64,000 bases of DNA from Planctomycetia bacterium. GTDB taxonomy: Bacteria > Planctomycetota > Planctomycetia > Pirellulales > UBA1268. Position numbers and translations under genes: made by a program. Of the stretch, positions 8,622-16,979 are shown one piece after another. The stretch is taken from contig JAPLNR010000069.1 in assembly GCA_026401035.1 (NCBI GenBank), positions 1-64,000 of the forward strand, read 5' to 3'. Under the pieces are notes generated by a model. It searched no databases. It saw only the letters and a program-made list of their open reading frames with translations, and was not told where the DNA came from. How positions within the stretch are numbered: the first letter of the stretch is position 1; each line of letters starts with the position of its first letter.

Positions 8622-11004
8622 AAAGGCTCCGACCGCGGCCCGGAAGTCGCTCGCGAGCGCCTCGCCCGACGAACTCGTCGCCGCCCTCGGCGACGACAAC
8701 ATGTTTTGGCGGGAGCGTGCCCAGCGGAAACTCATCGAGCGCGGCACGGACCGCGCCGACGGCGGCCGCGACGTGGTGCCCGCCCTCATCTGGCTCGTCG
8801 AGAATTCATCGGTCGACGCGATCGGCCTGAATCCCGGCGCGATCCATGCGATCTGGACGCTCCACCAGCTCGGCGCCCTCGAAGGTTCCACGGCTGACTC
8901 GCTGGCCCTCGCGCGGGTGCAGTCGGCCCTCGCGCATCCGTCCGCGGGCGTCCGCATGAATGCCGTGAAGGCGCTGCCGCGCGACTCGGGCACGCTCGTG
9001 AAGCTTTCCGGCTCGACGGTGAGCGACGATCCCGCGCCGCTCGTGCGGCTGGCCGTGCTCGAGGCGCTTGGCGAGTGGCCGTCGTCGCCGGAGGCGGCGG
9101 CGATCGTCGCGACGATGCTCGCCGATCCGCGAACGCTCGCCGACCCGGTGCTCGCCGACGCCGCGACGAGTGCGGCCGCGGTGCAGGCGGCGGGCGTGCT
9201 GCCGGCCCTCCTCGCGGCCAAGCCGGGTGAAGAAAAGGCGTCGCCCGCCCGGCTCGCACTCGTCGAACGTGTGGCCGAGCACGTCGCCCGCGGCGCCGAC
9301 GGCCCCGCGGTGGCCGCCGTGCTCGTGCGGCTGCCCGACGCGCCGCACTCGGTCGCGGTCGCCGCCCTCGCGGGCCTCGCCCGGGGCTGGCCCAAGGGCA
9401 CACCCGCGGCGCTCGGGCCGGAAGCTGACACGGCCCTCGTGAAGCTCGTCGACACTCTCCCCGCAAACATCCAAGGCCAAGTCGTCACGCTCGCGCAGCA
9501 CACCGGCAGCACGGCTCTCGACTCGCGGATCGGCCGGATCAGCGAGGCATTGATCGCGACGATCGACGATGCGAAGGCATCCGATGAAGACAGGATCGCC
9601 GCCGCGGAGCGGCTCGTGCAGCTGCGGCCCGCTGACTCGGCGATCGTCGAAATCCTTATGCAGCGGGTCGGCGGCCGCGCGAGCCCGGAGATTTCAGCAG
9701 GCCTGATCGGTGCCCTGGGCAAGTCGACAGCAGCCGACGCGCCGGCCGCCGTCCTCGACCGTCTCGGCTCGTTCACGCCGCCGGTCCGCGAGGCAGCTGT
9801 TCGGACGGTGCTCGCCAACCGCGACTGGGCGGCGGCGCTCGTCGAGCGGCTGGAGAAAAAGCTGGTGTCGCTCGGCGACATCCCGATCGTGGAGCGCGCC
9901 AAGCTGACGACGCATCCGGATCGCCAGATCCAAGCGCGCGCGAAGCGGGTGATCGCCGCGGGCGGCGGTCTCCCGAACGCCGACCGCCAGAAGGTGATCG
10001 ACGAGGTGCTGCCCGTTGTGCTCGCCGGCGGCGATGCCACGCGCGGCAAGGCGCTCTTTAAGGAGCAGTGCGGCAAGTGTCACATGCATTCCGGGGAAGG
10101 CGGCAAGGTCGGTCCGGAACTCACCGGCATGGCTGTGCACCCGGCCAAGGAACTTCTGATCCACATCCTCGATCCCAACCGCTCCGTCGAGGGCAACTAC
10201 CGCGCCTACACCGTCACGACCGACGACGGCCGCGTGGTCACCGGCCTGTTGGCGGCCGAGAGCAAGACGGCAATCGAGCTGGTCGATGCCGAGGGCAAGC
10301 GCGTGGCGATCCAGCGGAGCGAGATCGACGAATTCCAGCCGTCGCCCAATTCGCTGATGCCGGTCGGGTTCGAAAAGCAGATCAAGCCGGAGGGCTTCGC
10401 CGATCTACTGACATTCCTGACGAAGCGGGGCAGGTTCGTGCCGCTGTCGCTCGAGAAGGTGGCCACGGCCGTGAGCACGAAGGGCTTGTTCCACGGGCCG
10501 GAAAGCCAGGGAGATCGGCTCGTGTTTCCTGACTGGGGGCCGAAGCAGTTCCAGGGCGTGCCATTCCAGCTGATCGATCCGCAGGGGCAGACCGTGCCAA
10601 ACATCGTCATGCTCCACGGGCCGCAGGGCTATCTGCCTCCGAAAATGCCGAAGAGCGTCGCGCTCTCCGTCGGCTCACCCATCCGTGCACTCCACGTGCT
10701 CGGCGGCATCGCCGGCTGGGGTTTTCCCGCGATTGGCCAAGGCTCGACCTCGATGGTCGTGCGATTCACCTACGACGACGGCAAGACCGAGGACCACAAG
10801 CTCGTCAACGGCGAGCACGTCGCCGACTACATCAGCAGAACCGATGTGCCACAGAGCGAGTTTGCCTTCGACCTCGGCGGCCGCCAGCTCCGCTACCTGC
10901 GGATTCAGCCCGCCCGGCCGAACCCGATCGTGTCGGTCGAACTCGTGAAGGGCGACGACGCCACGGCGCCGATCGTGATGGCGATCACGGCCGAGATGCC
11001 CTGA
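8197..11004 (+). CDS. PVC-type dehydrogenase/HEAT/heme protein, 3' part of the frameshifted gene
   Basis: This continues the protein that starts at 6699, in another frame. The frame is open from 8002, but homology begins about 8160 (STLRGIAGSPHM); the ATG at 8197 is only a convenient in-frame start. It resumes the dehydrogenase domain (AIRQVDHHGKFTAAAGH, YPKEYWNRTAFVCEPTGH). Next is a helical HEAT-like region, then a cytochrome c-like heme domain with CGKCH at about 10068-10082 and the usual downstream GPELTG and ILDPNRSVEGNY. The last 190 residues form a planctomycete C-terminal extension. Related proteins are thought to oxidise sugars in the periplasm and pass electrons to the attached heme. 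Without its own signal peptide this piece could not be exported alone. Confidence 0.7.
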   Translation: MELAPTATGGKVAIRQVDHHGKFTAAAGHRLYTARAYPKEYWNRTAFVCEPTGHIVAAFELLPKGAAFTSRMAWDLIASDDEWTAPIQADVGPDGQVWVIDWYNYIIQHNPTPAGFETGKRGAYVTPLRDKTHGRIWRVVHEKAPTAARKSLASASPDELVAALGDDNMFWRERAQRKLIERGTDRADGGRDVVPALIWLVENSSVDAIGLNPGAIHAIWTLHQLGALEGSTADSLALARVQSALAHPSAGVRMNAVKALPRDSGTLVKLSGSTVSDDPAPLVRLAVLEALGEWPSSPEAAAIVATMLADPRTLADPVLADAATSAAAVQAAGVLPALLAAKPGEEKASPARLALVERVAEHVARGADGPAVAAVLVRLPDAPHSVAVAALAGLARGWPKGTPAALGPEADTALVKLVDTLPANIQGQVVTLAQHTGSTALDSRIGRISEALIATIDDAKASDEDRIAAAERLVQLRPADSAIVEILMQRVGGRASPEISAGLIGALGKSTAADAPAAVLDRLGSFTPPVREAAVRTVLANRDWAAALVERLEKKLVSLGDIPIVERAKLTTHPDRQIQARAKRVIAAGGGLPNADRQKVIDEVLPVVLAGGDATRGKALFKEQCGKCHMHSGEGGKVGPELTGMAVHPAKELLIHILDPNRSVEGNYRAYTVTTDDGRVVTGLLAAESKTAIELVDAEGKRVAIQRSEIDEFQPSPNSLMPVGFEKQIKPEGFADLLTFLTKRGRFVPLSLEKVATAVSTKGLFHGPESQGDRLVFPDWGPKQFQGVPFQLIDPQGQTVPNIVMLHGPQGYLPPKMPKSVALSVGSPIRALHVLGGIAGWGFPAIGQGSTSMVVRFTYDDGKTEDHKLVNGEHVADYISRTDVPQSEFAFDLGGRQLRYLRIQPARPNPIVSVELVKGDDATAPIVMAITAEMP

Positions 11005-11045
11005 TCCCGGCAGAGCCTCGTCCCGCGGCATGATACAACGAAGGC

Positions 11046-12230
11046 ATGGCCGCATCGCCCACCACGCCCCGCCGGGTCGCCGTCGTCATCGAGGCCTCCA
11101 ACGCCTACGCCCGCGGACTGCTTGCGGGCATTCATCGCCATGTGCGGGAGCACGAGCCCTGGACGATCTTCCTGCCCGAGCACGGCCGCGGAACGCCGCC
11201 GCTGGAGTCGCTCGCGCGGTGGCGGGGCGACGGCGTGATCGCGAGAATCGAGACCGGGGCGATCGCGGAGGTTGTCACCCGCCTGCGCAAGCAGCAGCGG
11301 ATTCCCGTGGTCGACGTGAGCGCCGCGCGGCTCATGGCCGGCATTCCCTACGTCGAAACAGACGACCGGACCATCGCCGGGCTCGCCACAGCGCACTTTC
11401 TCGAACGGAATTTCCGCAGCTTCGGGTTTCTGGGCGACGCCCGTTTTCGCTGGAGCGACCACCGACGGCGGGCCTTCGTGGACAGCCTCGCGTCGAGCGG
11501 GCATTCGGTCGCCGTCTTCGAGCAGCCGGCGGCCGCCGGGGAGGCAGGCGACGACGAGGCCGTGCAGGCCTGGCTCGAGCAGTTGCCGAAGCCGGCGGCG
11601 ATCTTCGCCTGTTATGACATCCGCGGCCGGCAGGCGCTCGATGCCTGTCGGCGGGCCGGGATCGCCGTGCCCGATCAGGTGGCGGTGCTCGGCGTCGACG
11701 ACGACGAACTGCTCTGCGGCCTGGCGAACCCGCCGCTGTCGAGCGTGATTCCCGATGCCGCCGGTGCAGGGCAGCTGGCGGCCGGGGTGCTCGAGCAGCT
11801 CATGCACGGCGCAGTTCTCGAACGCGACGAATGGCTGCTGCCACCGCTGGGAATTTCGACGCGACAGAGCACCGACGTGCTGGCGATCGACGACGAGCTG
11901 GTCGTGGCCGCGGTGCGGCAGATTCGCGCGCAGGCCTGCAAGGGCGTGAAGGTGCCCGACATCGCCCGGGCGGTCGGCACCACCCGCCGAACGCTCGAAT
12001 CGCGGTTCGTCAAATGCCTGGGCCGCACGCCCCACGCCGAGATCGCGAGGGTGCAGTTTCGCCGCGTCGAGCAACTGCTGCGGGAGACGGCCCTGCCGCT
12101 GGCCGTGATCGCCGAACGGGCCGGATTCCGGCATACCGAATACATGACCGTGGCGTTTTCCCGACACTACGGCCTGCCGCCCAGCCGCTGGCGGAAGCAG
12201 CACCAGCAACCGACGGCTGCCCGTCAGTAG
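11046..12230 (+). CDS. XylR-like AraC family transcriptional regulator
   Basis: This is a 394-aa regulator. Residues about 10-275 form a LacI/periplasmic-binding-type sugar sensor (RVAVVIEASNAYARGLLAGI, then GDGVIAR, VPDQVAVLGVDDDELLCG). Residues about 285-385 form an AraC-type double helix-turn-helix (VPDIARAVGTTRRTLESRF and LAVIAERAGFRHTEYMTVAF). This is the XylR architecture, in which sugar binding by the N-terminal domain switches DNA binding. It follows the broken ThuA/dehydrogenase gene by 41 bases on the same strand, so it probably controls that operon in response to a sugar or sugar acid. The inducer cannot be told from sequence. Confidence 0.87.
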   Translation: MAASPTTPRRVAVVIEASNAYARGLLAGIHRHVREHEPWTIFLPEHGRGTPPLESLARWRGDGVIARIETGAIAEVVTRLRKQQRIPVVDVSAARLMAGIPYVETDDRTIAGLATAHFLERNFRSFGFLGDARFRWSDHRRRAFVDSLASSGHSVAVFEQPAAAGEAGDDEAVQAWLEQLPKPAAIFACYDIRGRQALDACRRAGIAVPDQVAVLGVDDDELLCGLANPPLSSVIPDAAGAGQLAAGVLEQLMHGAVLERDEWLLPPLGISTRQSTDVLAIDDELVVAAVRQIRAQACKGVKVPDIARAVGTTRRTLESRFVKCLGRTPHAEIARVQFRRVEQLLRETALPLAVIAERAGFRHTEYMTVAFSRHYGLPPSRWRKQHQQPTAARQ

Positions 12231-12250
12231 ACAACGGAGACTCTAGTCCG

Positions 12251-12346
12251 ATGGATTTCCCCGATCTGGCCCCCTGGTTCGACAATGAATCCGACGAATA
12301 TGTCGAACTCGTGACAGCGGACCACGAGCTGCCCTACGACGAGTGA
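12251..12346 (+). CDS. Possible 31-aa very acidic small protein
   Basis: This short frame begins with ATG at 12251 and ends with TGA at 12346. It is preceded by GGAGA (12236-12240), about 10 bases from the start, which could be a ribosome binding site. The peptide is extremely acidic (11 of 31 residues are Asp or Glu), has three aromatic residues in its first half and lacks Lys, Arg and Cys. It lies 20 bases after the AraC-type regulator, so it could be the last cistron of that unit. I do not recognise it. Chance occurrence is quite possible; only conservation in related genomes or ribosome profiling would tell. Confidence 0.3.
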   Translation: MDFPDLAPWFDNESDEYVELVTADHELPYDE

Positions 12347-12467
12347 CGGCCGGCCCACCTTTCGCAGGGGCCGCAGTTTCCCGGGGCGGTTGGCGTTACC
12401 GCGGCGGGCTCGAAACGCTACATATCCGCGGGCGGCGCTGCCCCCCCACGGTGTCTGGAGCGGATGT

Positions 12468-13601
12468 GTGTTATCGCGACTGACATCGCGGTTGGTGACG
12501 AGCGTGATCTGTGCTGCGCTCGCAGTGCGGATTGTGTGCGGGCAGGAGCCGGCGGGGCAGGATGCGGTGACGGCGACGCCCGCCGCCGATGCAGCACCGC
12601 GAATCGCCCTTCTGCCGCCGATCGACTTCAATCTCGAGCAGGAGTTTTTCGCTAACGAGCCGATGTCGGATCTCGATCCCGAGGTGGCGGAGCCCAAGCG
12701 GAAACGCGAGTCCCCGTACGGCTCGTCGGCGCCCTTCACGATGGGCGGTTTCTGGGCGCCCGAGGTCGACGTCGCGGGACAGGCGTCGAAACTCGGCATC
12801 AACGCCGAGTTTGCCCGGCTGGCGGTTCCGCTCGGTATCCCTGTGGCAGGGGAGCCAATCTGGATCGGCATCGCCAAGTTCGGACGGCTGGAACTGGCGA
12901 CCGACGCGATCCTGCCCGATTCCGGCCAGCCGATCCCCAACCAGCTCTGGCTCGTGGAAACCGGCTTCATGCACATCCGCCCGCTTGCCAACGGCGGCAC
13001 TCTTGGCGGCACGTTTCTCTTCGGATCGGCCAGCGACCGGCCTTACGCCGCGGGCCGCGACCTGACCCTCGTGACGATCGGTTTCTACAACCGGCCGGCG
13101 AAAAACGAACGTGACGAATGGAGCTACAGCATTTTCTATTCGCCGACATCGCAGCTGCCTTACCCGCTACCCGGCATGGCATACGTCTGGCGGCCGAGCG
13201 AAACCTTCGAGGCAAAGATCGGCGTGCCGCCGGCCGTCGAGTATCGGCCGACCGAGGATTGGACCTTTTCGGTCAACTATTTTCCGCTCGTCAATTTCAA
13301 CGCCACGGCACGCCGCCGGCTCAGCGACCAGTTGTCGCTGCTGGCCTACTATCGGACCGACACCGAAATCTACTTCCTTGCCGATCGTGCCCAGGACAAC
13401 GAGCGGTTCTATGTGTTCGATCAGCGGGCTGCCGTGGGGCTGGAGCAGTCGCTCGCCAGGGGGTTCGCCCTAGAACTCACGGCGTCGTATCTGTTCGACC
13501 GGAAGCTCTTTCAGGGAGAGAATTTCACGTCCGGCCGCACCGACGTGGTCCAATTCGATCCCGGGTTGGGCCTCTCGCTCCAGCTGCTCTGGCGTCGATA
13601 A
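12468..13601 (+). CDS. Putative outer-membrane beta-barrel protein (DUF6268-like)
   Basis: This 377-aa protein has a signal peptide (LSRLTSRLVTSVICAALAVRIVCG) and then alternating beta-strand patterns rich in Tyr, Phe and Trp (SYSIFYSPTSQLPYPLPGMA, WTFSVNYFPLVNFNATARRR, LSLLAYYRTDTEIYFLAD). It ends in a barrel-like strand (LGLSLQLLWRR). The pattern resembles the DUF6268 barrel family common in planctomycetes and other didermic bacteria. The GTG at 12468 is preferred over the longer TTG start (12390), because GGAG at 12457-12460 is well spaced and the signal peptide begins there. Function unknown; pore or scaffold in the outer membrane is an inference. Confidence 0.7.
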   Translation: MLSRLTSRLVTSVICAALAVRIVCGQEPAGQDAVTATPAADAAPRIALLPPIDFNLEQEFFANEPMSDLDPEVAEPKRKRESPYGSSAPFTMGGFWAPEVDVAGQASKLGINAEFARLAVPLGIPVAGEPIWIGIAKFGRLELATDAILPDSGQPIPNQLWLVETGFMHIRPLANGGTLGGTFLFGSASDRPYAAGRDLTLVTIGFYNRPAKNERDEWSYSIFYSPTSQLPYPLPGMAYVWRPSETFEAKIGVPPAVEYRPTEDWTFSVNYFPLVNFNATARRRLSDQLSLLAYYRTDTEIYFLADRAQDNERFYVFDQRAAVGLEQSLARGFALELTASYLFDRKLFQGENFTSGRTDVVQFDPGLGLSLQLLWRR

Positions 13602-13895
13602 TGGCCGTTTTTAAGGTTTTCGAGGGCAAAAAGCCCGCCCCTGCTCACCCGCCGAGCGATTCCGGGGAGTCGCTTCCGGCTTGCCAAAGAACCGCTTGAA
13701 AAAGAGATTGTGTTTCCCCCCGCAATTGTTTAATCTTCATCGGCTGGTTTGAGACGAAGTTATGCGTTGTGCGGTGGCCGTTGGCCGTGCCGCAACTCCC
13801 TATCCTCGCCCTTACCGTCTGGCGGGCCGCCAATCTCTGGCCCTTTCGACGTGACCCCGAAAGCATATTTGGGTCACCGGTAGGAGTGTTATTTG
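13602..13895. other. Intergenic region and probable long 5' leader of the RRM gene
   Basis: These 294 bases between the barrel protein and the RRM gene contain no convincing coding frame. The stretch near 13720-13770 is relatively AT-rich and is the likely promoter region, but I cannot fix a -35/-10 pair. The last part holds a perfect 7-bp hairpin (listed separately) just ahead of the ribosome binding site TAGGAG (13881-13886). Confidence 0.5.
13851..13877 (+). promoter_or_regulatory. Hairpin directly upstream of the RRM gene's ribosome binding site
   Basis: GTGACCC (13851-13857) pairs perfectly with GGGTCAC (13871-13877) around a 13-nt AT-rich loop, and TAGGAG follows four bases later. It could be a leader-RNA element adjusting translation, for example with temperature, or a DNA inverted repeat bound by a regulator. 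The hairpin is visible in the sequence; its role is inferred. Confidence 0.4.
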
Positions 13896-14225
13896 ATGGG
13901 GAAGAAACTTTACGTCGGGAACCTTGCTTACAGCGTCACCAATGACGTGCTCGAGCAGCTGTTCTCGGAATTCGGGACCGTTGTGAGTGCACAGGTCATT
14001 CAGGATCGCGACACGGGCCGCAGCAAGGGCTTCGGCTTTGTCGAGATGCAGGCGGATGACGCCGCCCAGCGGGCGATCAGCGCCATGAACGACAAGGAGC
14101 ACGACGGCCGGCCTCTGACGGTCAACGAAGCCAAGCCCCGCGAAAGCAGTGGCGGTGGCGGCGGCGGCGGTCGGGGTGGCTACCGTGGCGGTGGCGGTGG
14201 TGGCGGCGGCGGCGGCCGCTACTAA
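13896..14225 (+). CDS. Glycine-rich RNA-recognition-motif (RRM) protein
   Basis: This 109-aa protein has one RRM at residues 3-80 with both signature strands: RNP2 (KLYVGNLAY) and RNP1 (SKGFGFVEM). The tail is almost entirely glycine with scattered Arg and Tyr (from about residue 86). This is the cyanobacterial/planctomycete Rbp type, which binds single-stranded RNA and is often cold- or stress-induced. The ATG at 13896 sits 9 bases after TAGGAG; a TTG one codon earlier is less likely. A strong terminator follows 24 bases after the stop, and the upstream neighbour is unrelated, so it is monocistronic. Confidence 0.93.
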   Translation: MGKKLYVGNLAYSVTNDVLEQLFSEFGTVVSAQVIQDRDTGRSKGFGFVEMQADDAAQRAISAMNDKEHDGRPLTVNEAKPRESSGGGGGGGRGGYRGGGGGGGGGGRY

Positions 14226-14249
14226 GCCCTGACGGCTTGATAACGAATC

Positions 14250-14285
14250 AAGGCCGGAGGCGTCGGAAACGACACCTCCGGCCTT
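14250..14285 (+). terminator. Rho-independent terminator of the RRM gene
   Basis: An 11-bp stem AAGGCCGGAGG / CCTCCGGCCTT is extended, after one mismatch, by GTCG/CGAC closing a GAAA tetraloop. It is followed by CTTCGTTTT. It lies just downstream of the RRM stop codon and is the best intrinsic terminator in the window. Confidence 0.9.
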
Positions 14286-14346
14286 CTTCGTTTTGTCACA
14301 GTTTTCGGTTGCTGGCCCAAGCCCGGCCCGTGTCCTCGGAAAGCAT

Positions 14347-14368
14347 GACAGGCTGAAGCCTGTCCTAC
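14347..14368 (-). repeat. REP-like palindrome, copy 1
   Basis: A 22-nt element made of the near-perfect palindrome GACAGGCT-2 nt-AGCCTGTC plus CTAC on one side. It lies between the RRM terminator and the 3' end of the desaturase gene. Three further copies occur at 25246, 39093 and 39161. Confidence 0.85.
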
Positions 14369-14397
14369 TCCGGGTGCAAGGGCTGTGACGAACAGGG

Positions 14398-15312
14398 TCA
14401 GGCCCGTGCCGCTTTCCGCAGATGCCGCGGCTGAATGACGTCGGTGGCCAGGCCCAGGCGTTCGAGCAGCAGGATCACGTAGTAGGTGACGTCGAATTCC
14501 CACCACTTGTGCTGCACGCTCGCGCTGGCCGGATCGTGATGATGGTTGTTGTGCCAGCCCTCACCCATGGCCAGCAGGGCCACAAGCCAGTTGTTCCGAC
14601 TATCCTCGTCCGTTGCATACGTGCGGTAGCCGAAGAGATGGGTCAGTGAGTTCACGCTCCACGTGATGTGCCAGACCAGCACGGTGCGGAGATACACGCC
14701 CCATACGAGCCAACTAACGGCCAGCTGCACCCCATGCGACCAGTCGCCACCCGTCCAGCGGCCGACAAGCAGCCCCGCGACCGCAAACAGGGCCGCATGT
14801 ACGAGATAGATCACCAGCGGTGCCGTGGGATGGCGTTCCAGGTAGCGGTAGTAGTCGTCGGCGAGGATATCCCGGGCGTATTTGTCAAAAAACGCGAACG
14901 ATTTGCGGTCGGGGGAGCGGCGGAACAGCCAGCCGATGTGCGACCAGGCGATCCCGTTGCGGGGCGAGTGTGGGTCGGGGATTTCGTCGGAGTGCTTGTG
15001 ATGCAGCCGGTGGTTTCCCACCCAGCGGGCCGGCGTGTCCTCGAGCGAGCAGAGGGCGATCGTGGCCAGCGTGCGTTCCAGCCAGCGGGGCACCTTCAGG
15101 CTGCGGTGCGCGAGGAGCCGGTGGTAGCAGAGGTTGATTCCCAGCGTGCCGAACACGTTGGTGCCGATCGCCGCAAGCGCCAGCCCCGACCAGCTGAAGC
15201 ACCAGGGCAGAAATGCGAAGCAGGCCAGCAGGTGCACCACCGTGATGGGCACCAGGTATTCCCAGTGGATACCGGCGCCCGCGGGCGCCCGGGAAACGGT
15301 CGACGTAGCCAA
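14398..15312 (-). CDS. Membrane fatty acid desaturase (delta-9 type)
   Basis: This 304-aa integral membrane di-iron desaturase introduces a double bond into acyl chains for membrane fluidity. The three histidine boxes are complete: HRLLAH (about residue 64), HRLHHKH (about 101) and HNNHHHD (about 254). Hydrophobic pairs flank them (VPITVVHLLACFAFLPW near the N-terminus and LVIYLVHAALFAVAGLLVG in the middle). The WHITWSVNS segment is typical of the acyl-CoA/acyl-lipid delta-9 group. It lies on the same strand as the GH130 and glycosyltransferase genes but 170 bases beyond them, so co-transcription is uncertain. Confidence 0.92.
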   Translation of the reverse strand: MATSTVSRAPAGAGIHWEYLVPITVVHLLACFAFLPWCFSWSGLALAAIGTNVFGTLGINLCYHRLLAHRSLKVPRWLERTLATIALCSLEDTPARWVGNHRLHHKHSDEIPDPHSPRNGIAWSHIGWLFRRSPDRKSFAFFDKYARDILADDYYRYLERHPTAPLVIYLVHAALFAVAGLLVGRWTGGDWSHGVQLAVSWLVWGVYLRTVLVWHITWSVNSLTHLFGYRTYATDEDSRNNWLVALLAMGEGWHNNHHHDPASASVQHKWWEFDVTYYVILLLERLGLATDVIQPRHLRKAARA

Positions 15313-15482
15313 AGGAGCGTCTCTGCGTAAGGGCGGGTGTCTATGGTGTCATTGCGTCGCGGTGTCAGGCTCGAGGCCGAAGCCACGACGATGGGGTAAT
15401 TGTCGGGGTCTCCGCGGAAACCGCAATCCCCGGACCGGCAGATTCGTGCGGCGGCACCGCCCCGGACTGCTGGTCAAGCCGG

Positions 15483-16979
15483 TTACGAAAAGCCTGCGGA
15501 CGGCACTGCGCCACCGGGCCGGTCGAACGGCGGTTCCATCGCATCGAGCACGTCCGCGAGCGGCACCGTGGCAAACGTGGTGGCGTAATCGCTCATCGAG
15601 TAGGGAATGACGAGCAGACCGTTATGCAGCAGCGAACCGCAACTGTAGACGACGTTGGGAACGTAGCCGGCCCGTTCGTTCTCGTTGGGGGAGAGGAGCG
15701 GTGTTCGCAGCCGGCCGATCACCTGTGACGGATCCTCGAGGTCGAGGAGCACCGCACCGATCGAATATTTCCGCATTGGTCCGACCCCATGCGTGAGCAC
15801 GAGCCAGCCCGCGGGCGTCTCGATCGGCGACCCGCAGTTGCCGATCTGCACGTATTCCCAAGGATAGGTGGGCCGGAGGATGAGCCGCTTGGAGTGCCAG
15901 AAATGGAGCATGTCGGACTCCATGAGGTAGATGTTTTCGCCGTCCTGCCGGGAGAGCATCACGTAGACGCCGTTGATGCGGCGCGGAAACAGGGCCAGGC
16001 CCTTGTTGGTGATTTCGGGGCCGTTGAGCGTGCTCACGCGAAAGCGGACGAAGTCGTCGGTTTCGACGAACTGCGGCAGGAAAACGTTGCCGTCGAAGGC
16101 CGTGTAGGTGGCGAAATAGTGGACCGTGCCGTCGTCCTCCACGAACCGCACGAATCGGGCGTCCTCGATGCCATTGGTCTCGGCCGGCGAATAGGGAAAG
16201 ATCACCCGCTCGGAGATGTCGGAATCGGGCTCGCACTCGATCTCGTAGTTGGCCCGCGCGAGCGCCACGATCGCGGCCGCAAACGGCTCCCACTCCCGCC
16301 GCCGGGCGCGGTGCTGGCGGGAGGTATGGGCCAGCGAGGCTTCCAGGTCGCCGAGTGTGAAGAAGTCGTCGAGGCTTCCGAACACCAGATCCACGAACGC
16401 ATCCGTGATCCCGAGCTCGACCAGCTTCTTGAGAAACAGGCTCTTGTCGTACTGGCTGTTGGCCACGACGTGCGGGGATGTCACGAAGCCCGTCGGGCTT
16501 GCGATCGTGATCGCGCCGGCCGCATCGATGGTGCCCGATCGGAAGCCGACACTCGAGACATGTCCCTCGCCGATTGCCCGAAGGCTCACGATGAAGCGGC
16601 GGGTGCCCGGCGGCAGGTTGCCTTGCTCCGGATGCCAGATGAGCGAGGGATTGAAGAGCGCGGCGCTTTCGAGCGCGTATTCCTGCGTGAAGAAGGAGCC
16701 GAGGAGCAGCCGCCGCGAGTCGCTGAGCGGCCGGTCGGTCAGCAGGTGATGCTTGACCGCCTCGTAGCGTTCCTGGAAGAAGTTCAAAAGCCGCTGGTGC
16801 CGGCCGTGAAACTCGGAGAGGACACCCCCCAGGAGCGTTTCCACCTCGGCGTCGGAAAGCTCCATGACACGGCTGGTGATCTTCATGCCGCGCTGGGGAT
16901 GGGGCGGCTCGAACGGGCGGTAGAGCACCCGTGCGTTGTTCGGTCGGAGCAGGATGCCCGTGCGGTTCACGTTCAGCAT
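15483..16979 (-). CDS. Glycoside hydrolase family 130 protein (beta-mannoside phosphorylase/hydrolase-like)
   Basis: This 498-aa protein shows the five-bladed propeller sequence of GH130 (formerly DUF377). Signs are NPSLIWHPEQG, the GIEDARF segment containing the conserved acidic pair, CGSPIETPAGWLVLTHGVG and VPNVVYSCGSLLHNG. Family members phosphorolyse or hydrolyse beta-1,4- or beta-1,2-mannosides. There is no signal peptide, so it probably acts in the cytoplasm. The ATG overlaps the end of the upstream glycosyltransferase by 7 bases, implying translational coupling and a shared pathway, perhaps turnover of a mannose-containing compatible solute or glycan. Phosphorylase versus hydrolase cannot be decided here. 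Confidence 0.85.
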   Translation of the reverse strand: MLNVNRTGILLRPNNARVLYRPFEPPHPQRGMKITSRVMELSDAEVETLLGGVLSEFHGRHQRLLNFFQERYEAVKHHLLTDRPLSDSRRLLLGSFFTQEYALESAALFNPSLIWHPEQGNLPPGTRRFIVSLRAIGEGHVSSVGFRSGTIDAAGAITIASPTGFVTSPHVVANSQYDKSLFLKKLVELGITDAFVDLVFGSLDDFFTLGDLEASLAHTSRQHRARRREWEPFAAAIVALARANYEIECEPDSDISERVIFPYSPAETNGIEDARFVRFVEDDGTVHYFATYTAFDGNVFLPQFVETDDFVRFRVSTLNGPEITNKGLALFPRRINGVYVMLSRQDGENIYLMESDMLHFWHSKRLILRPTYPWEYVQIGNCGSPIETPAGWLVLTHGVGPMRKYSIGAVLLDLEDPSQVIGRLRTPLLSPNENERAGYVPNVVYSCGSLLHNGLLVIPYSMSDYATTFATVPLADVLDAMEPPFDRPGGAVPSAGFS

